DNA of 64,000 nt from positions 372,001 through 436,000 of the forward strand of contig NZ_CP113116.1 of assembly GCF_026625985.1 (NCBI RefSeq), written 5' to 3'. The notes beneath the pieces were generated by a model. That model was not told the origin of the DNA, made no database searches, and saw nothing but the letters and a program-made list of their open reading frames with translations. Shown piece after piece: positions 25,193-34,109 of the stretch. Position 1 is the first letter of the stretch. Each line of letters begins with the position of its first letter. The DNA comes from Mycobacterium sp. Aquia_213 (GTDB lineage Bacteria; Actinomycetota; Actinomycetes; Mycobacteriales; Mycobacteriaceae). Position numbers and translations under genes: made by a program.

Positions 25193-25915
25193 TCAGTCCT
25201 CGCCGAGGATGCCGTAGACCTCGCGGCGCGCATTGTTGAGAATCTCGATGATGCGCTGCTGCTGGTCGTCGGTGGCGGTGTGTGCGGATTGCGCGACCGC
25301 CCCGAACAGCTGGCCGATGCTCGACCGCAGGTTCATCTGACCGGGGTCGGCGCCTTCGGCGATCTCGTCCCACGGTGGGGTCTCGACCTTCTCGGCTGCC
25401 GCCCGGCCTTCCTCGGTCAGCTCGAAAAGCTTCTTGCTGCCGTGGCTTTCGCTCGCGGTGATCAGGCCCTCGTCGTCCAGCAGCTGCAGCGTCGGGTAGA
25501 CCGAGCCGGGGCTGGGCTTCCAGATTCCGTTGCTGCGTTCGGCGATCTGCTGGATCATCTCGTAGCCGTGCATGGGCCGCTCGGCCAGCAGGGCCAGGAT
25601 GGCCGCCCGCACGTCACCGCGCTTGCCGCGGTTGGGGCCGCCGCGCCGCCTTCCGCCGCGTCGCCCGCCGGGGCCGAAGCCGAACCCGGGGCCGAACCCT
25701 GGCCCGAAGCCGGGGCCAAAGCCCGGGCCGAAACCGGGGCCAAAGCCCTGATCGCCGGCTTGGTCGCGGAGGTTTTCCAGGAATTCTCGTCGGGCCTGCC
25801 GCCGGGCGCCGTGTAGGGCGCGCCGTTGTCCGGGGCCGTGTCCGGGGCCGAAGCCGAATCCGAGGCCGGGGTGACCGGTGAATGGTCCGTCTGGGGGAGT
25901 GAATGGGTTGCTCAT
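25193..25915 (-). CDS. PadR-family transcriptional regulator with GFGP-repeat N terminus
   Basis: This 240-residue protein has a long low-complexity N terminus (residues 1-95) containing about six GFGP units and an Arg/Gly-rich patch. A PadR winged helix follows (VRAAILALLAERPMHGYEMIQQIAERS ... SVYPTLQLLDDEGLI), then a C-terminal helical dimerisation region. ATG 25915 (MSNPFTPP) is chosen over GTG 25930. PadR proteins usually repress their own promoter and a nearby effector gene; a 12-bp palindrome lies 57 bases upstream. Confidence 0.88.
   Translation of the reverse strand: MSNPFTPPDGPFTGHPGLGFGFGPGHGPGQRRALHGARRQARREFLENLRDQAGDQGFGPGFGPGFGPGFGPGFGPGFGFGPGGRRGGRRRGGPNRGKRGDVRAAILALLAERPMHGYEMIQQIAERSNGIWKPSPGSVYPTLQLLDDEGLITASESHGSKKLFELTEEGRAAAEKVETPPWDEIAEGADPGQMNLRSSIGQLFGAVAQSAHTATDDQQQRIIEILNNARREVYGILGED
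25674..25748 (-). repeat. 12-bp tandem repeats encoding GFGP units
   Basis: About six imperfect 12-base units (minus strand GGCTTTGGCCCC-like) inside the PadR-family gene, coding for consecutive Gly-Phe-Gly-Pro. Unit number may vary between strains. Confidence 0.8.
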
Positions 25916-25971
25916 GGTTGTAGTCCTCAATGTTCTCGGGGTAGCGCACTGTCTGTGCGCTTCGGAATATC

Positions 25972-25983
25972 ACGATATATCGT
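25972..25983. promoter_or_regulatory. Palindromic operator candidate for the PadR regulator
   Basis: ACGATATATCGT is a perfect 12-bp palindrome, flanked by further CGAT-type half sites (ACGATCGCGAT at 25986-25996). It stands out as an AT-rich island in GC-rich DNA, 57 bases upstream of the PadR start. Sites of this kind are common before actinobacterial PadR genes. Confidence 0.6.
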
Positions 25984-26102
25984 AAACGATCGCGATGCAA
26001 CGAAAAATTTCACGAATCCGCCTACGATCGGCCTGACCTGGGCGAAGTTCCCCGGACCGGGGTCTCGTTTGTCCCGGGCTGGCGACGGGTACGAAGTTCG
26101 TG

Positions 26103-26492
26103 ATGAACGCAAAAAACCCCAACGTGACGTTCGACAGCGACACACACGGCACGGAGCCGGCGCGGCACGACGGCGGCCGCGACCGGCACGTGTGGCCGTG
26201 GGTGAACTGGGGTTTGGCGCTGTCGACGGTGCCTGCCGCGGCGATCGTCATGCTCTTCGCGCTCGGCGCGGTGATGAGTACCGACGGATGTACTGACGCC
26301 AGTTGCCCCAACGAGGGCCGCATCGGCATCGATTTCGGCGTCGCCTTTTACGGGGCGCCGCTGGTGGCCTTCGTCGTCATCCTCATCACATTTTTCACGG
26401 CCAAGCGCCGCGGCGGCATCGCGGTGCCGTTGTTCGGGTGGGTGCTGTTGGTCGCCGATGTCGCGCTGATGGCGGCCACTGTCGCGAAGTAG
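26103..26492 (+). CDS. Small integral membrane protein
   Basis: This protein of about 129 residues has a polar N terminus and three predicted transmembrane segments (around residues 36-56, 80-100 and 108-126). A GCTDASCPNEG loop after the first could form a disulphide outside the membrane. GTG 26100 immediately precedes the ATG and is equally possible. I do not recognise a family. It lies divergent from the PadR gene across the operator candidate, so it may be a PadR target. Confidence 0.6.
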   Translation: MNAKNPNVTFDSDTHGTEPARHDGGRDRHVWPWVNWGLALSTVPAAAIVMLFALGAVMSTDGCTDASCPNEGRIGIDFGVAFYGAPLVAFVVILITFFTAKRRGGIAVPLFGWVLLVADVALMAATVAK

Positions 26493-26514
26493 CCGGGCCT
26501 TTGCGGACCGTTAA

Positions 26515-27447
26515 CTAGCGGGGTGGCGAGAAGCCGCCCGTTTGCTGTCCCTGCGGCGGCGGTGTCGCCTCTGGAGCTGTCGGCGGCGGCCAGGCGACCG
26601 GCGCGGGCTGTTGCGGCATGGCCACCGGCGGTGCGCCGGGCCACCCGGGCGGTGCTTGAAACTGCGGTCCGACCGCCCAGGGGCCGGGCGGTGTCCCCGT
26701 CGGCATTGCCGGGCGCAGCCGCGCCAGCTCGCGGCGGTGGCGTTCGGCCAGGACGGCGGCAAGTACCAGCTCCGGCGGAGCGCCGGGCGGAGGCGGCGGC
26801 GCGATCCGGGAGACCACATCACCGGTGATTCGGTATGCCATCTGCAACCGCAGCTGGGGATCGAGTTGATGTGCGCGGGAAAGGAATTGGCGTGCGACCT
26901 CGGCCTGACCGGCATCGAGGTTCGACAATTGCAGCGACGCCGCCCACCACGCCAGCGACGGTGGCATCATCGGCGGCGGTCCCAATCGCGGCCCGCGTTC
27001 ACTGACGACGACGGTGCCGGCGAAGATATCGCCGACGCGTTTGGCCTTTGCCGAGAAAATACTGCAGATCACGGCCGGGCTGCCCGCGAGCATCCAGATC
27101 TCCACCACCGATGCCAGCGCGCGAAAAAGGGCCTGCCGGAACCGTTCTGGGCCACCGTCGTCGGACACCACGCGCAGGCCCATGATGATCTTGCCTACCG
27201 ACCGTCCCCGGGTGGCCGTCTCGAACGCCATCGGATAGCCGACCATCACCAGCACCGTGAAGATGATCAGGATGGCCCCGCTCAGCGCGTCGTCGAACTG
27301 CGTCAGCGTGGCCGCCCACAGCAGCAGCCCGACTATGTATAAGAGGAAGATCACCGTGATGTCGATCAGCGCGCTCAGGGCTCGCACCGGCAGCTGGGCG
27401 ACCTGCACGTCCAGCACCACGGCGTCCCCGGTCACCACCTCCGACAT
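26515..27447 (-). CDS. RDD-family membrane protein (Rv3695-like)
   Basis: This 310-residue protein has an RDD domain in its first ~165 residues: the RALSALIDI opening, two transmembrane helices, the RSVGKIIMGLRVV motif and a further hydrophobic segment. The C-terminal half is cytoplasmic and strongly Pro-rich (APPPPPGAPP, QQPAPVAWPPP). The length equals that of the Rv3695 product. It is divergent from the SpoIIM-like gene. The function is unknown; some RDD proteins act in ion transport. Confidence 0.85.
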   Translation of the reverse strand: MSEVVTGDAVVLDVQVAQLPVRALSALIDITVIFLLYIVGLLLWAATLTQFDDALSGAILIIFTVLVMVGYPMAFETATRGRSVGKIIMGLRVVSDDGGPERFRQALFRALASVVEIWMLAGSPAVICSIFSAKAKRVGDIFAGTVVVSERGPRLGPPPMMPPSLAWWAASLQLSNLDAGQAEVARQFLSRAHQLDPQLRLQMAYRITGDVVSRIAPPPPPGAPPELVLAAVLAERHRRELARLRPAMPTGTPPGPWAVGPQFQAPPGWPGAPPVAMPQQPAPVAWPPPTAPEATPPPQGQQTGGFSPPR

Positions 27448-27524
27448 AACACCGAACGGTACAGGTTCGCTGGGTGTGTCCGGCTGCAGTCGGTGGCCCC
27501 GAAACAGCGATTAGGCTGCCCAAG

Positions 27525-28517
27525 GTGGACGTCGACGCATTCGTGCTGACCCATCGCCCAACCTGGGACCGGCTTGACCAGTTGATCAAGAAGCGCAGGT
27601 CGCTGACGGGTGCGGAAGTCGACGAGCTCGTCGAGCTTTACCAGCGGGTGTCCACCCATCTGTCGATGCTGCGCTCGGCGTCGTCGGATTCGCTGATGAT
27701 CGGTCGGCTGTCGAGCCTGATCGCGCGGGCCCGCTCGGCAGTCACCGGTGCGCATGCGCCACTGAGCAGGACGTTCACCAGGTTCTGGACGGTGTCCTTC
27801 CCGGTGACCGCCTACCGTGCTGGGCGGTGGTGGTTGGGCACCGCGGTGGCCTTCCTCGGCGTCGCAGCGATCATCGCGGTCTGGGTGGCGAACAATCCCG
27901 AGGTACAGGCCGCGATCGGAACACCCAGCGACATCGACCAATTGGTCAACCACGACATCGCCTCGTATTACAGCGAGCACCCCGCCGCGGCGTTCGCCTT
28001 GCAGGTCTGGGTGAACAACTCCTGGGTCTCGGCGCAGTGCATCGCGTTTTCGGTGCTGCTCGGATTGCCGATCCCGATCGTGCTGTTCCAAAACGCCGCC
28101 AACCTGGGTTTGATCGCGGGTCTGATGTTTCAGGCCGGCAAGGGCGACATCCTGCTGGGTTTGCTGCTTCCGCACGGGCTGCTCGAGTTGACGGCGGTAT
28201 TCCTCTCCGGCGCGGTAGGGATGCGCCTGGGGTGGTCGGTGATATCGCCCGGAGATCGGCCCCGTGGACAGGTGCTGGCCGAACAGGGCCGGGCCGTCGT
28301 GTCGGTGGCGGTGGGACTCGTCGCTGTGCTGCTGGTGTCCGGGTTGATCGAAGCGATGGTGACGCCGTCGCCGTTGCCGACGTTTGTTCGCGTCGGTATC
28401 GGGGTCGTGGCCGAAGCGGCGTTCCTGACGTATGTCATCTACTTCGGGCGTCGCGCCGTGAAAGCCGGGGAGACCGGCGATATCGACGATGCGCCCGACG
28501 TGATTCCCACTCGCTGA
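27525..28517 (+). CDS. SpoIIM-like (stage II sporulation M family) membrane protein, Rv3694c-like
   Basis: This 330-residue multi-pass protein of the DUF95/SpoIIM family starts at GTG 27525 (VDVDAFVLTHRP), which gives the family length. Residues 1-80 are soluble and helical; about five to six transmembrane segments follow, with the conserved VWVNNSWVSAQCIAFSVLLG stretch. In other actinobacteria this family pairs with RDD, DUF58 and MoxR genes, exactly as here. Mycobacteria do not sporulate in the Bacillus sense, so the name is only a family label. Confidence 0.88.
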   Translation: MDVDAFVLTHRPTWDRLDQLIKKRRSLTGAEVDELVELYQRVSTHLSMLRSASSDSLMIGRLSSLIARARSAVTGAHAPLSRTFTRFWTVSFPVTAYRAGRWWLGTAVAFLGVAAIIAVWVANNPEVQAAIGTPSDIDQLVNHDIASYYSEHPAAAFALQVWVNNSWVSAQCIAFSVLLGLPIPIVLFQNAANLGLIAGLMFQAGKGDILLGLLLPHGLLELTAVFLSGAVGMRLGWSVISPGDRPRGQVLAEQGRAVVSVAVGLVAVLLVSGLIEAMVTPSPLPTFVRVGIGVVAEAAFLTYVIYFGRRAVKAGETGDIDDAPDVIPTR

Positions 28518-28525
28518 GCCGGGAG

Positions 28526-29848
28526 CTACAGGCGCCCAGTCGCTTTCATCGCCAGGTAGCGGTCGGCCAGGGCGGGCGCCAATTCGTCGGGCGGCGCGTC
28601 GACGACTTCGACCCCGCTTTGACGCAGCCGCGCCGCGATCGCGCGGCGGTCGTTGCGGGATCGTTCGGCGGCCGCCGCGTCGTAGACCGCCGCCGCATCC
28701 GAACGCCCGGTGGCCATTTGGTCCACCCGCGGGTCGGCGACCGCGGCGACCAGCAGATGGTGCTTGGACGACAGCTGCGGCAATACCGGCAGCAGACCCT
28801 CGTCGAGAGCGGTGGCATTGAGGTCGGTCAGTAGCACCACCAAGGACCGTCGCCGGTTTCGCCGCGCAATGGCGGCAACCATTGCACGCCAATCGGACTC
28901 GACAAGCGTCGGTTGCAGCGGCGCCATCGCGTCCACCAGCTGGGAGAGCAGCTCGGTGCGCGACGCGCCGAACACGCCGGCCCGGCTCACCCGGTCGTGA
29001 GCGAGGAAGTCGACGTGGTCGCCGGCTCGCGACGCGAGTGCGGCCAGCAGCAGCGCGGCGTCCATCGACCAGTCGAGCCGGGGCCAGCCCGCGGGGTCGG
29101 CTGCGGTCGGGTCGACGCCGACGCGGCCCGCCGCCATGCGCCCGGTGTCGAGCACAATCACCACCCGCCGATCGCGTTCGGGTCGCCAGGTGCGGACCAT
29201 GACGTCGGCGCGCCGCGCCGAAGCACGCCAGTCGATCGAACGCACATCGTCGCCGTCGACATACTCGCGCAGCGAGTCGAATTCGGTCCCCTGTCCGCGT
29301 ATCAGGGTCGGCAGCAGCCCGTCGATCTCGCGAAGTTTGGCCAGCCGCGACGGCAGGTGCTTGCGCGACAAGAACGGTGGCAGCACCCGGACCTGACCGG
29401 GCACCGATTGCGAACCCTGCCGCCCCGCCAACCCCAGCGGCCCGATCGATCGCGCGGTGACCACCGCCGCACGCTGGTCGCCGCGGCGGACCGGTCGCAG
29501 GTGAGTCTGGACCTGTAGATGTTGTCCCGCGGCAATTTTGACCGGGTGAATGCGTGGTTCGGCGCGCGCGCTGGGCGGCCAGGCATCGCGGATCTGGCCG
29601 CGGAAGCGACGGGGGCCGTCGTTGTGGATCTCGAGGTTCACGTCCACCGGTTGGCCCAGCCGCGCCGAGCTGTCCGGAGAGCGGACGTAACGCAGTCTGC
29701 GAGTGCTGGCCGCCAACGCGATATCGACGGCCACCACTACCGCCAGCGCCGCCAGTAGCACCTCGAAAACCTTTGCCGGCCAGGGAGAAAGCGCAATCGG
29801 CACGATGCAGATCAGCGCCACCAGGCCGGTGCGCCCGGTCAGAATCAC
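28526..29848 (-). CDS. DUF58 / von Willebrand-type domain protein (Rv3693-like)
   Basis: This 440-residue protein has two N-terminal transmembrane helices (residues 1-45), a beta-rich segment, then the DUF58 region (GTEFDSLREYVDGDDVRSIDWRASARR, about residues 215-240) and a vWA-like fold with VVIVLDTGR. GTG 29848 is used because it overlaps the moxR2 stop by one base (TAGTG) and gives the family length. DUF58 proteins usually work with MoxR ATPases as chaperone-like assembly factors. Confidence 0.9.
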   Translation of the reverse strand: MILTGRTGLVALICIVPIALSPWPAKVFEVLLAALAVVVAVDIALAASTRRLRYVRSPDSSARLGQPVDVNLEIHNDGPRRFRGQIRDAWPPSARAEPRIHPVKIAAGQHLQVQTHLRPVRRGDQRAAVVTARSIGPLGLAGRQGSQSVPGQVRVLPPFLSRKHLPSRLAKLREIDGLLPTLIRGQGTEFDSLREYVDGDDVRSIDWRASARRADVMVRTWRPERDRRVVIVLDTGRMAAGRVGVDPTAADPAGWPRLDWSMDAALLLAALASRAGDHVDFLAHDRVSRAGVFGASRTELLSQLVDAMAPLQPTLVESDWRAMVAAIARRNRRRSLVVLLTDLNATALDEGLLPVLPQLSSKHHLLVAAVADPRVDQMATGRSDAAAVYDAAAAERSRNDRRAIAARLRQSGVEVVDAPPDELAPALADRYLAMKATGRL

Positions 29849-30843
29849 TAGCGCGGCACCGGAACCGATGCCAGGATGCCGTCGAGCACTCCGTCGGGCG
29901 TCGCGCCCTCGAGTTCGGCTTCGGGACGAAGCATCACCCGGTGCCGCAGGGTCGGACGGGCCATCGCCTTCACGTCGTCGGGGGTGACGTAGTTGCGGCC
30001 GGACAGCCACGCCCAGGAGCGCGCGGTGCCCAGCAGAGCGGTCGCGCCGCGCGGTGACACGCCCAGTTGTAACGCGGGGGACGAGCGGGTGGCTCCGACG
30101 ATGTCGACGATGTACCCCAGTACCTCGTCGGCGATCAGAACCTGTTGCACCGCTTGGCGACCGGCCGCCAACTCGGCGGGCCCGGCCACCGGTTTGATCG
30201 CGGACAGATCGCGGGGATCGAAACCGTGCGCGTGCCGGCCGAGGATGGCGATCTCGGAATCACGGGACGGCAGTGTCACATTCAGCTTGAGCAGGAAGCG
30301 GTCGAGCTGGGCTTCCGGCAATTGGTAGGTGCCCTCGTATTCGATGGGGTTCTGGGTGGCGGCGACGATGAAGGGGTCGGGTAGCGGCCGGGATTCGCCG
30401 TCCACGCTGACCTGACGCTCCTCCATGGCCTCGAGCAGCGCGGCCTGCGTTTTGGGCGGGGTGCGGTTGATCTCGTCTGCCAGTAGAAGATTGGTGAATA
30501 CCGGGCCGGGCCGAAACGCGAACGCGGCGGTGCGCGCGTCGTACACCAGTGATCCGGTGACGTCACCCGGCATCAGGTCGGGCGTGAACTGCACTCGCTT
30601 GAACTCCAGTTGCAATGCCGCGGACAGTGCCCGAACCAGCAGCGTCTTAGCCACTCCCGGAACACCTTCCAGCAGCACATGCCCGCGACACAGCAGCGCG
30701 ATCACCAGCCCGCTGATCACCCCTTCCTGTCCGACGACGGCCTTGGCGAGTTCGCCGCGCAACGCCAGCAGCGCATCTCGCGCCGAGTCCGCGGGCAGGG
30801 GCTGTGCGGTGGTGGCTTGCGGGGCGGAAGGGGACTGTGTCAC
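29848..30843 (-). CDS. moxR2: MoxR-family AAA+ ATPase
   Basis: This 331-residue AAA+ ATPase has Walker A GVPGVAKT near residue 61, Walker B LLLADEINRTPP near 119, the sensor segment AATQNPIEYEGTYQLPEAQLDRF, and the C-terminal lid. GTG 30843 overlaps the upstream stop (GTGA). The long open extension further upstream is out of family and runs through the DUF4350 gene. It sits in the DUF4129-DUF4350-MoxR-DUF58 operon, where MoxR is thought to remodel or activate partner proteins. Confidence 0.92.
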   Translation of the reverse strand: MTQSPSAPQATTAQPLPADSARDALLALRGELAKAVVGQEGVISGLVIALLCRGHVLLEGVPGVAKTLLVRALSAALQLEFKRVQFTPDLMPGDVTGSLVYDARTAAFAFRPGPVFTNLLLADEINRTPPKTQAALLEAMEERQVSVDGESRPLPDPFIVAATQNPIEYEGTYQLPEAQLDRFLLKLNVTLPSRDSEIAILGRHAHGFDPRDLSAIKPVAGPAELAAGRQAVQQVLIADEVLGYIVDIVGATRSSPALQLGVSPRGATALLGTARSWAWLSGRNYVTPDDVKAMARPTLRHRVMLRPEAELEGATPDGVLDGILASVPVPR

Positions 30844-31979
30844 GAGTTGGTGACCTGCCTTTCGATTTCGTCGAGCGCACGGGCGAGCTGGAGCAAGTCG
30901 TTGTCGGTGCTTGGCGGTGGGCCGAACAGTTGGTGGGAAACAAATCCCGCGTCGATGCCGGTGCGTTGGGCGACGGTCATCACCACCGCCTGCGGTTGCG
31001 CGCCGGTGCCCAAGCCGAGCCGGGGTAGCAGCCGCTGCAGTGTCGCGGTGCGCAGGGCCGCGGCGGCTCGATCGCGTGCCCGGCGGGATCGGTACAGCCG
31101 GCCGCGGCCCTCCACGGTCTCCGAGGCGCGCACCACGACGGGTAAGTCCTCGGCCACCAGCGGACCGGGACGGCGGCCCTTCCACAGGGCAACCAGCAGC
31201 ACGACGACCCACAGTTGCCAGACGATCCAGTTCACGTTGTCGGGTATCAGGTCGAAAATCGATGTCGCGGAGGTTGTCTCACCTTCGATGTGGTGCGGCG
31301 CGTACCAGATCAGGCGGGGACGGTCGCCCGCGAGATTCATTGCCAGCGCGGCATTGCCCGCCTGCGCCAGGGCTTCGTTGGTCATGAAGTCGCTGCTGCC
31401 GACCGCCGTGATGGTTCGCCCATTGTCGCGGAAACGGATCAGCACGCCGTCGTAACAGCGGGTGATTACCCGAGTGTCTTTGACGTCGAAGGTGTCGCTT
31501 GGCCCGAATCGAACCGACCCGGCCCGGGTGGCTTCGCGCAGCGTGCAATTCGGCTCGCTGTCAAACGAGCTGGCGCCCGAGATGCGCACCCCGGGCAGCA
31601 GCGCCTCACGGGTTCGCGCCGTCGGCTCGACCAGGAGGAAATCGCCGGGCGCCTTGGCCAGCCGCTCCACCATGTCCTCGCTCAGATACTGGCTCTGTGC
31701 CACCAGTATCAGCGTGTCGGGGCGGGCCGCATTTTCGACGTCGGCCAGGCTATTGGCCACGACGACTTCGACACCGCCGTCGCGCAGCAGGGTCACCAAC
31801 GCGTGGGCGCCGTCGGTTCCGGTGGACTCGGCGTCCATCCGAGCACCCGGTCGCGGTGCCGTCAGGTAGGCGCCTATCCACGCGACGAGCGCGAGCGCGA
31901 TCAGCGTGAGCACGACTCCGCGCCACGACCGCCATCGGCCGGTAGTCGCGACTGCGGGGTGGGATGCCGTCGTGGCCAT
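30840..31979 (-). CDS. DUF4350 domain membrane protein (Rv3691-like)
   Basis: This 379-residue protein has an N-terminal transmembrane helix (about residues 25-45), the DUF4350 GTDGAHALVTLLRDGGVEVVV region, and a second transmembrane helix near NWIVWQLWVVVLLVALW followed by a cytoplasmic Arg-rich tail. ATG 31979 overlaps the upstream stop (ATGA). The middle domain faces the cell exterior by topology prediction. It is one of four tightly coupled operon members. Confidence 0.88.
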   Translation of the reverse strand: MATTASHPAVATTGRWRSWRGVVLTLIALALVAWIGAYLTAPRPGARMDAESTGTDGAHALVTLLRDGGVEVVVANSLADVENAARPDTLILVAQSQYLSEDMVERLAKAPGDFLLVEPTARTREALLPGVRISGASSFDSEPNCTLREATRAGSVRFGPSDTFDVKDTRVITRCYDGVLIRFRDNGRTITAVGSSDFMTNEALAQAGNAALAMNLAGDRPRLIWYAPHHIEGETTSATSIFDLIPDNVNWIVWQLWVVVLLVALWKGRRPGPLVAEDLPVVVRASETVEGRGRLYRSRRARDRAAAALRTATLQRLLPRLGLGTGAQPQAVVMTVAQRTGIDAGFVSHQLFGPPPSTDNDLLQLARALDEIERQVTNS

Positions 31980-32632
31980 CACCGCACCTGTGCCCATGAT
32001 TCGACCGGTGTGTAATGCCCGGTCGCGGCTGCGGTGGCCGGCGCGCGCATCCGCAAGTGGTCGTCGAGGTCAGCGATCATCTGGTAGGCGGACTGGGTAC
32101 CCGGCACCTCGCCGTACGTGACGTCGTTGAACGCCGTTGCCGCCTGAGATAATTCGTCGGTCAGATGAGGCAATACCTCGCCGGCGTCTCGTGCCAGCTC
32201 GTTGGCGGTGCGGCCCGGCGCCGGGTTCAACACCCCGGTCTCCTCCAGCTGGCGCGCGATGGCCCGCAGCCTATGGCGAATGGCCGCAGTCCAATTTCCT
32301 TCCGCTGCAAAGCGTTCCGCGGTCTCGCGATGTTGCGCCGCAGTGAGCAGCGCGGCTTCGAACAACTGGTAGTCGCCGCGGCCCCTGGTGCGCATGGTGC
32401 GCCGGGCGATGTGGATGGCAACCACGAGTGCGATAGCCAGCAGGGTCAGCAGCACTGCGGTGGTCAACCAACCACCGGGTAGTGAGGAGGTCTTCTGCAA
32501 CAGCCGGTACAGCAGTTCGTTGATCCAATCGACAAGCTGTTGCATCGCGGACGCCTTGGTATAGATCGGCTTGCTGAGCTCGTCGGCTGCGGCCTGATGT
32601 GCGGCATCGCGGTCGATGTCGATGGAAGGCAC
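31979..32632 (-). CDS. DUF4129 domain membrane protein (Rv3690-like)
   Basis: This 217-residue protein has one transmembrane segment (about residues 55-75) and a C-terminal DUF4129 region (YQLFEAALLTAAQHRETAERF ... GRTANELARDAGEVLPHL). The length equals that of Rv3690. It lies 12 bases after the glycerophosphoryl-diester-like multi-pass gene and overlaps the DUF4350 gene by one codon. The DUF4129 fold resembles transglutaminase-associated C-terminal domains; the function is unknown. Confidence 0.88.
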   Translation of the reverse strand: MPSIDIDRDAAHQAAADELSKPIYTKASAMQQLVDWINELLYRLLQKTSSLPGGWLTTAVLLTLLAIALVVAIHIARRTMRTRGRGDYQLFEAALLTAAQHRETAERFAAEGNWTAAIRHRLRAIARQLEETGVLNPAPGRTANELARDAGEVLPHLTDELSQAATAFNDVTYGEVPGTQSAYQMIADLDDHLRMRAPATAAATGHYTPVESWAQVR

Positions 32633-32644
32633 CGTCGTCCTCGC

Positions 32645-33970
32645 TCAGCCCGCCAATGGCCGGGTCAGCCAAAGGTTGTCGGTCGATGCGGCCGCATATG
32701 GTCCGCTCGCCGCACCGGATTGCAGCACCAGATCGAATGCCTCGGCACGGATCCGTCGGTCGGTGTAGAGCAGCACGATGACGCCGGCGTTGAACGGCGC
32801 GGTGAGGATCTGGCCGATCGCCGATCCGATGGACGTGATCACGGTGCCCAGCAGCAGGATTCCGGTGGACGGCATTCCGGCCAGCATCACCTGGCCGACG
32901 ATGCTGAACGGTGCGCTGATCGCGCCGGAGACCACGCCCGCGACGATGAATGTCAGCACCCGGATGCCAAGAACTCGCCAGAAGCCATTACGAAGCAGCG
33001 CAAAGGATCTGGTGATCGCGTCGAAGACCGGCAGCCGCTCCAGCACGATCAAGACGGGCGCGAACAGCACGACCATGTACAGGTACACCATCAACGCGAT
33101 CAGGGCGAAGAAGAGTGGGACACCGATCAGCACCGCCGCGGCCCCGTTGCCGATCGCCGCAATCAACGCGATAACCACCGCGGCGAGCCCGAACAACACG
33201 CCCACGACGGCGGCTTCCAGCAGCGCCAGGCCGAGCAACGGGAGCAGCCGCCCGCGGATCTTGGCCCACGTTTCGCCGATCGTGATCGACGACCCGAACA
33301 CCGCCCGCCCGACGATGACGGTGAGCATTCCGGACAGCAGCATGCTGCCCAGCCAGGTGACCAGCGCGCCGACACCGACCGAGCCGAACCACGCGCCGAC
33401 CACTCCCCAGTTCATTGTTTCCGGTCGGTCGCTGTTGAGCCCGCCCAACGCGGCGATCGGCCCGACGGTGGCGACCAACGAAATGATCTGCATGACCACA
33501 ACGACGATTGCCGTCAGGCCCAGCGTTGCCTTCGGGTTGGTGCGGATGTAGCCGACCGCGCCGTTGAAGATGTCGCTGAGGCTTAGCGGTCGCAGCGGGA
33601 TGATTCCGGGCTTGATCGCTCCCGGGGCCAGCTGGGGCGAGCCGTACTGCTGCCCGTAACCAGGTGGCGGGCCATACCCAGGTGGTGGGCCGTAACCGGG
33701 GGGTGGTCCGTAACTCGGTGGCGGGCCATAGCCAGGAGGGGGGCCATAGCCAGGCGGGGGCCCGTAGCCAGGCGGTGGTCCGTAACCCGGTGGGGGAACG
33801 TATCCCGGTGGTGGGCCGTAACCCGCTGGGGGTCCGTAGCCGGGCGGCACCCCGTAGCCGGGCGGTGAACCTGCGTAGGCGGGCGGCATGCCGTACGCCG
33901 GTGGAAAGCCGTCGGGTGCGGGCCCCCCCGGTGGGGGGCCACCCGGATAGTCAGGCGGTAGCGCGCTCAC
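32645..33970 (-). CDS. Multi-pass membrane protein with PPPGYG-repeat N terminus (Rv3689-like)
   Basis: This protein of about 441 residues has a first ~120 residues dominated by Pro/Gly/Tyr hexapeptide repeats. The remainder has about six transmembrane segments of the glycerophosphodiester-phosphodiesterase-membrane-domain type (LSDIFNGAVGYIRTNPKATLGLTAI ... TDRRIRAEAFDLVLQ). GTG 33970 (VSALPPDYPGG) is chosen as the first plausible start in the conserved part; the ribosome binding site is weak. It probably heads the operon running to the DUF58 gene. Confidence 0.82.
   Translation of the reverse strand: MSALPPDYPGGPPPGGPAPDGFPPAYGMPPAYAGSPPGYGVPPGYGPPAGYGPPPGYVPPPGYGPPPGYGPPPGYGPPPGYGPPPSYGPPPGYGPPPGYGPPPGYGQQYGSPQLAPGAIKPGIIPLRPLSLSDIFNGAVGYIRTNPKATLGLTAIVVVVMQIISLVATVGPIAALGGLNSDRPETMNWGVVGAWFGSVGVGALVTWLGSMLLSGMLTVIVGRAVFGSSITIGETWAKIRGRLLPLLGLALLEAAVVGVLFGLAAVVIALIAAIGNGAAAVLIGVPLFFALIALMVYLYMVVLFAPVLIVLERLPVFDAITRSFALLRNGFWRVLGIRVLTFIVAGVVSGAISAPFSIVGQVMLAGMPSTGILLLGTVITSIGSAIGQILTAPFNAGVIVLLYTDRRIRAEAFDLVLQSGAASGPYAAASTDNLWLTRPLAG
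33654..33865 (-). repeat. 18-bp tandem repeats encoding PPPGYG units
   Basis: Roughly eleven to twelve imperfect 18-base units inside the Rv3689-like gene, each coding for Pro-Pro-Pro-Gly-Tyr-Gly or a close variant. This gives a long disordered cytoplasmic extension and a potential length-variable locus. Confidence 0.85.
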
Positions 33971-34109
33971 CGGGTCCAACAGCCGTCGTCGTTCGTCATG
34001 GGCTCCATCCTGTCGGCGGTCGGGGCTTTTCTCAATCTTCCCCGGTTCCGCGTCCCGCCCCGCTGGCCTGCACAGTCTCCGTACCGGCCGGGCGCGTAGC
34101 GTCTCCAGC

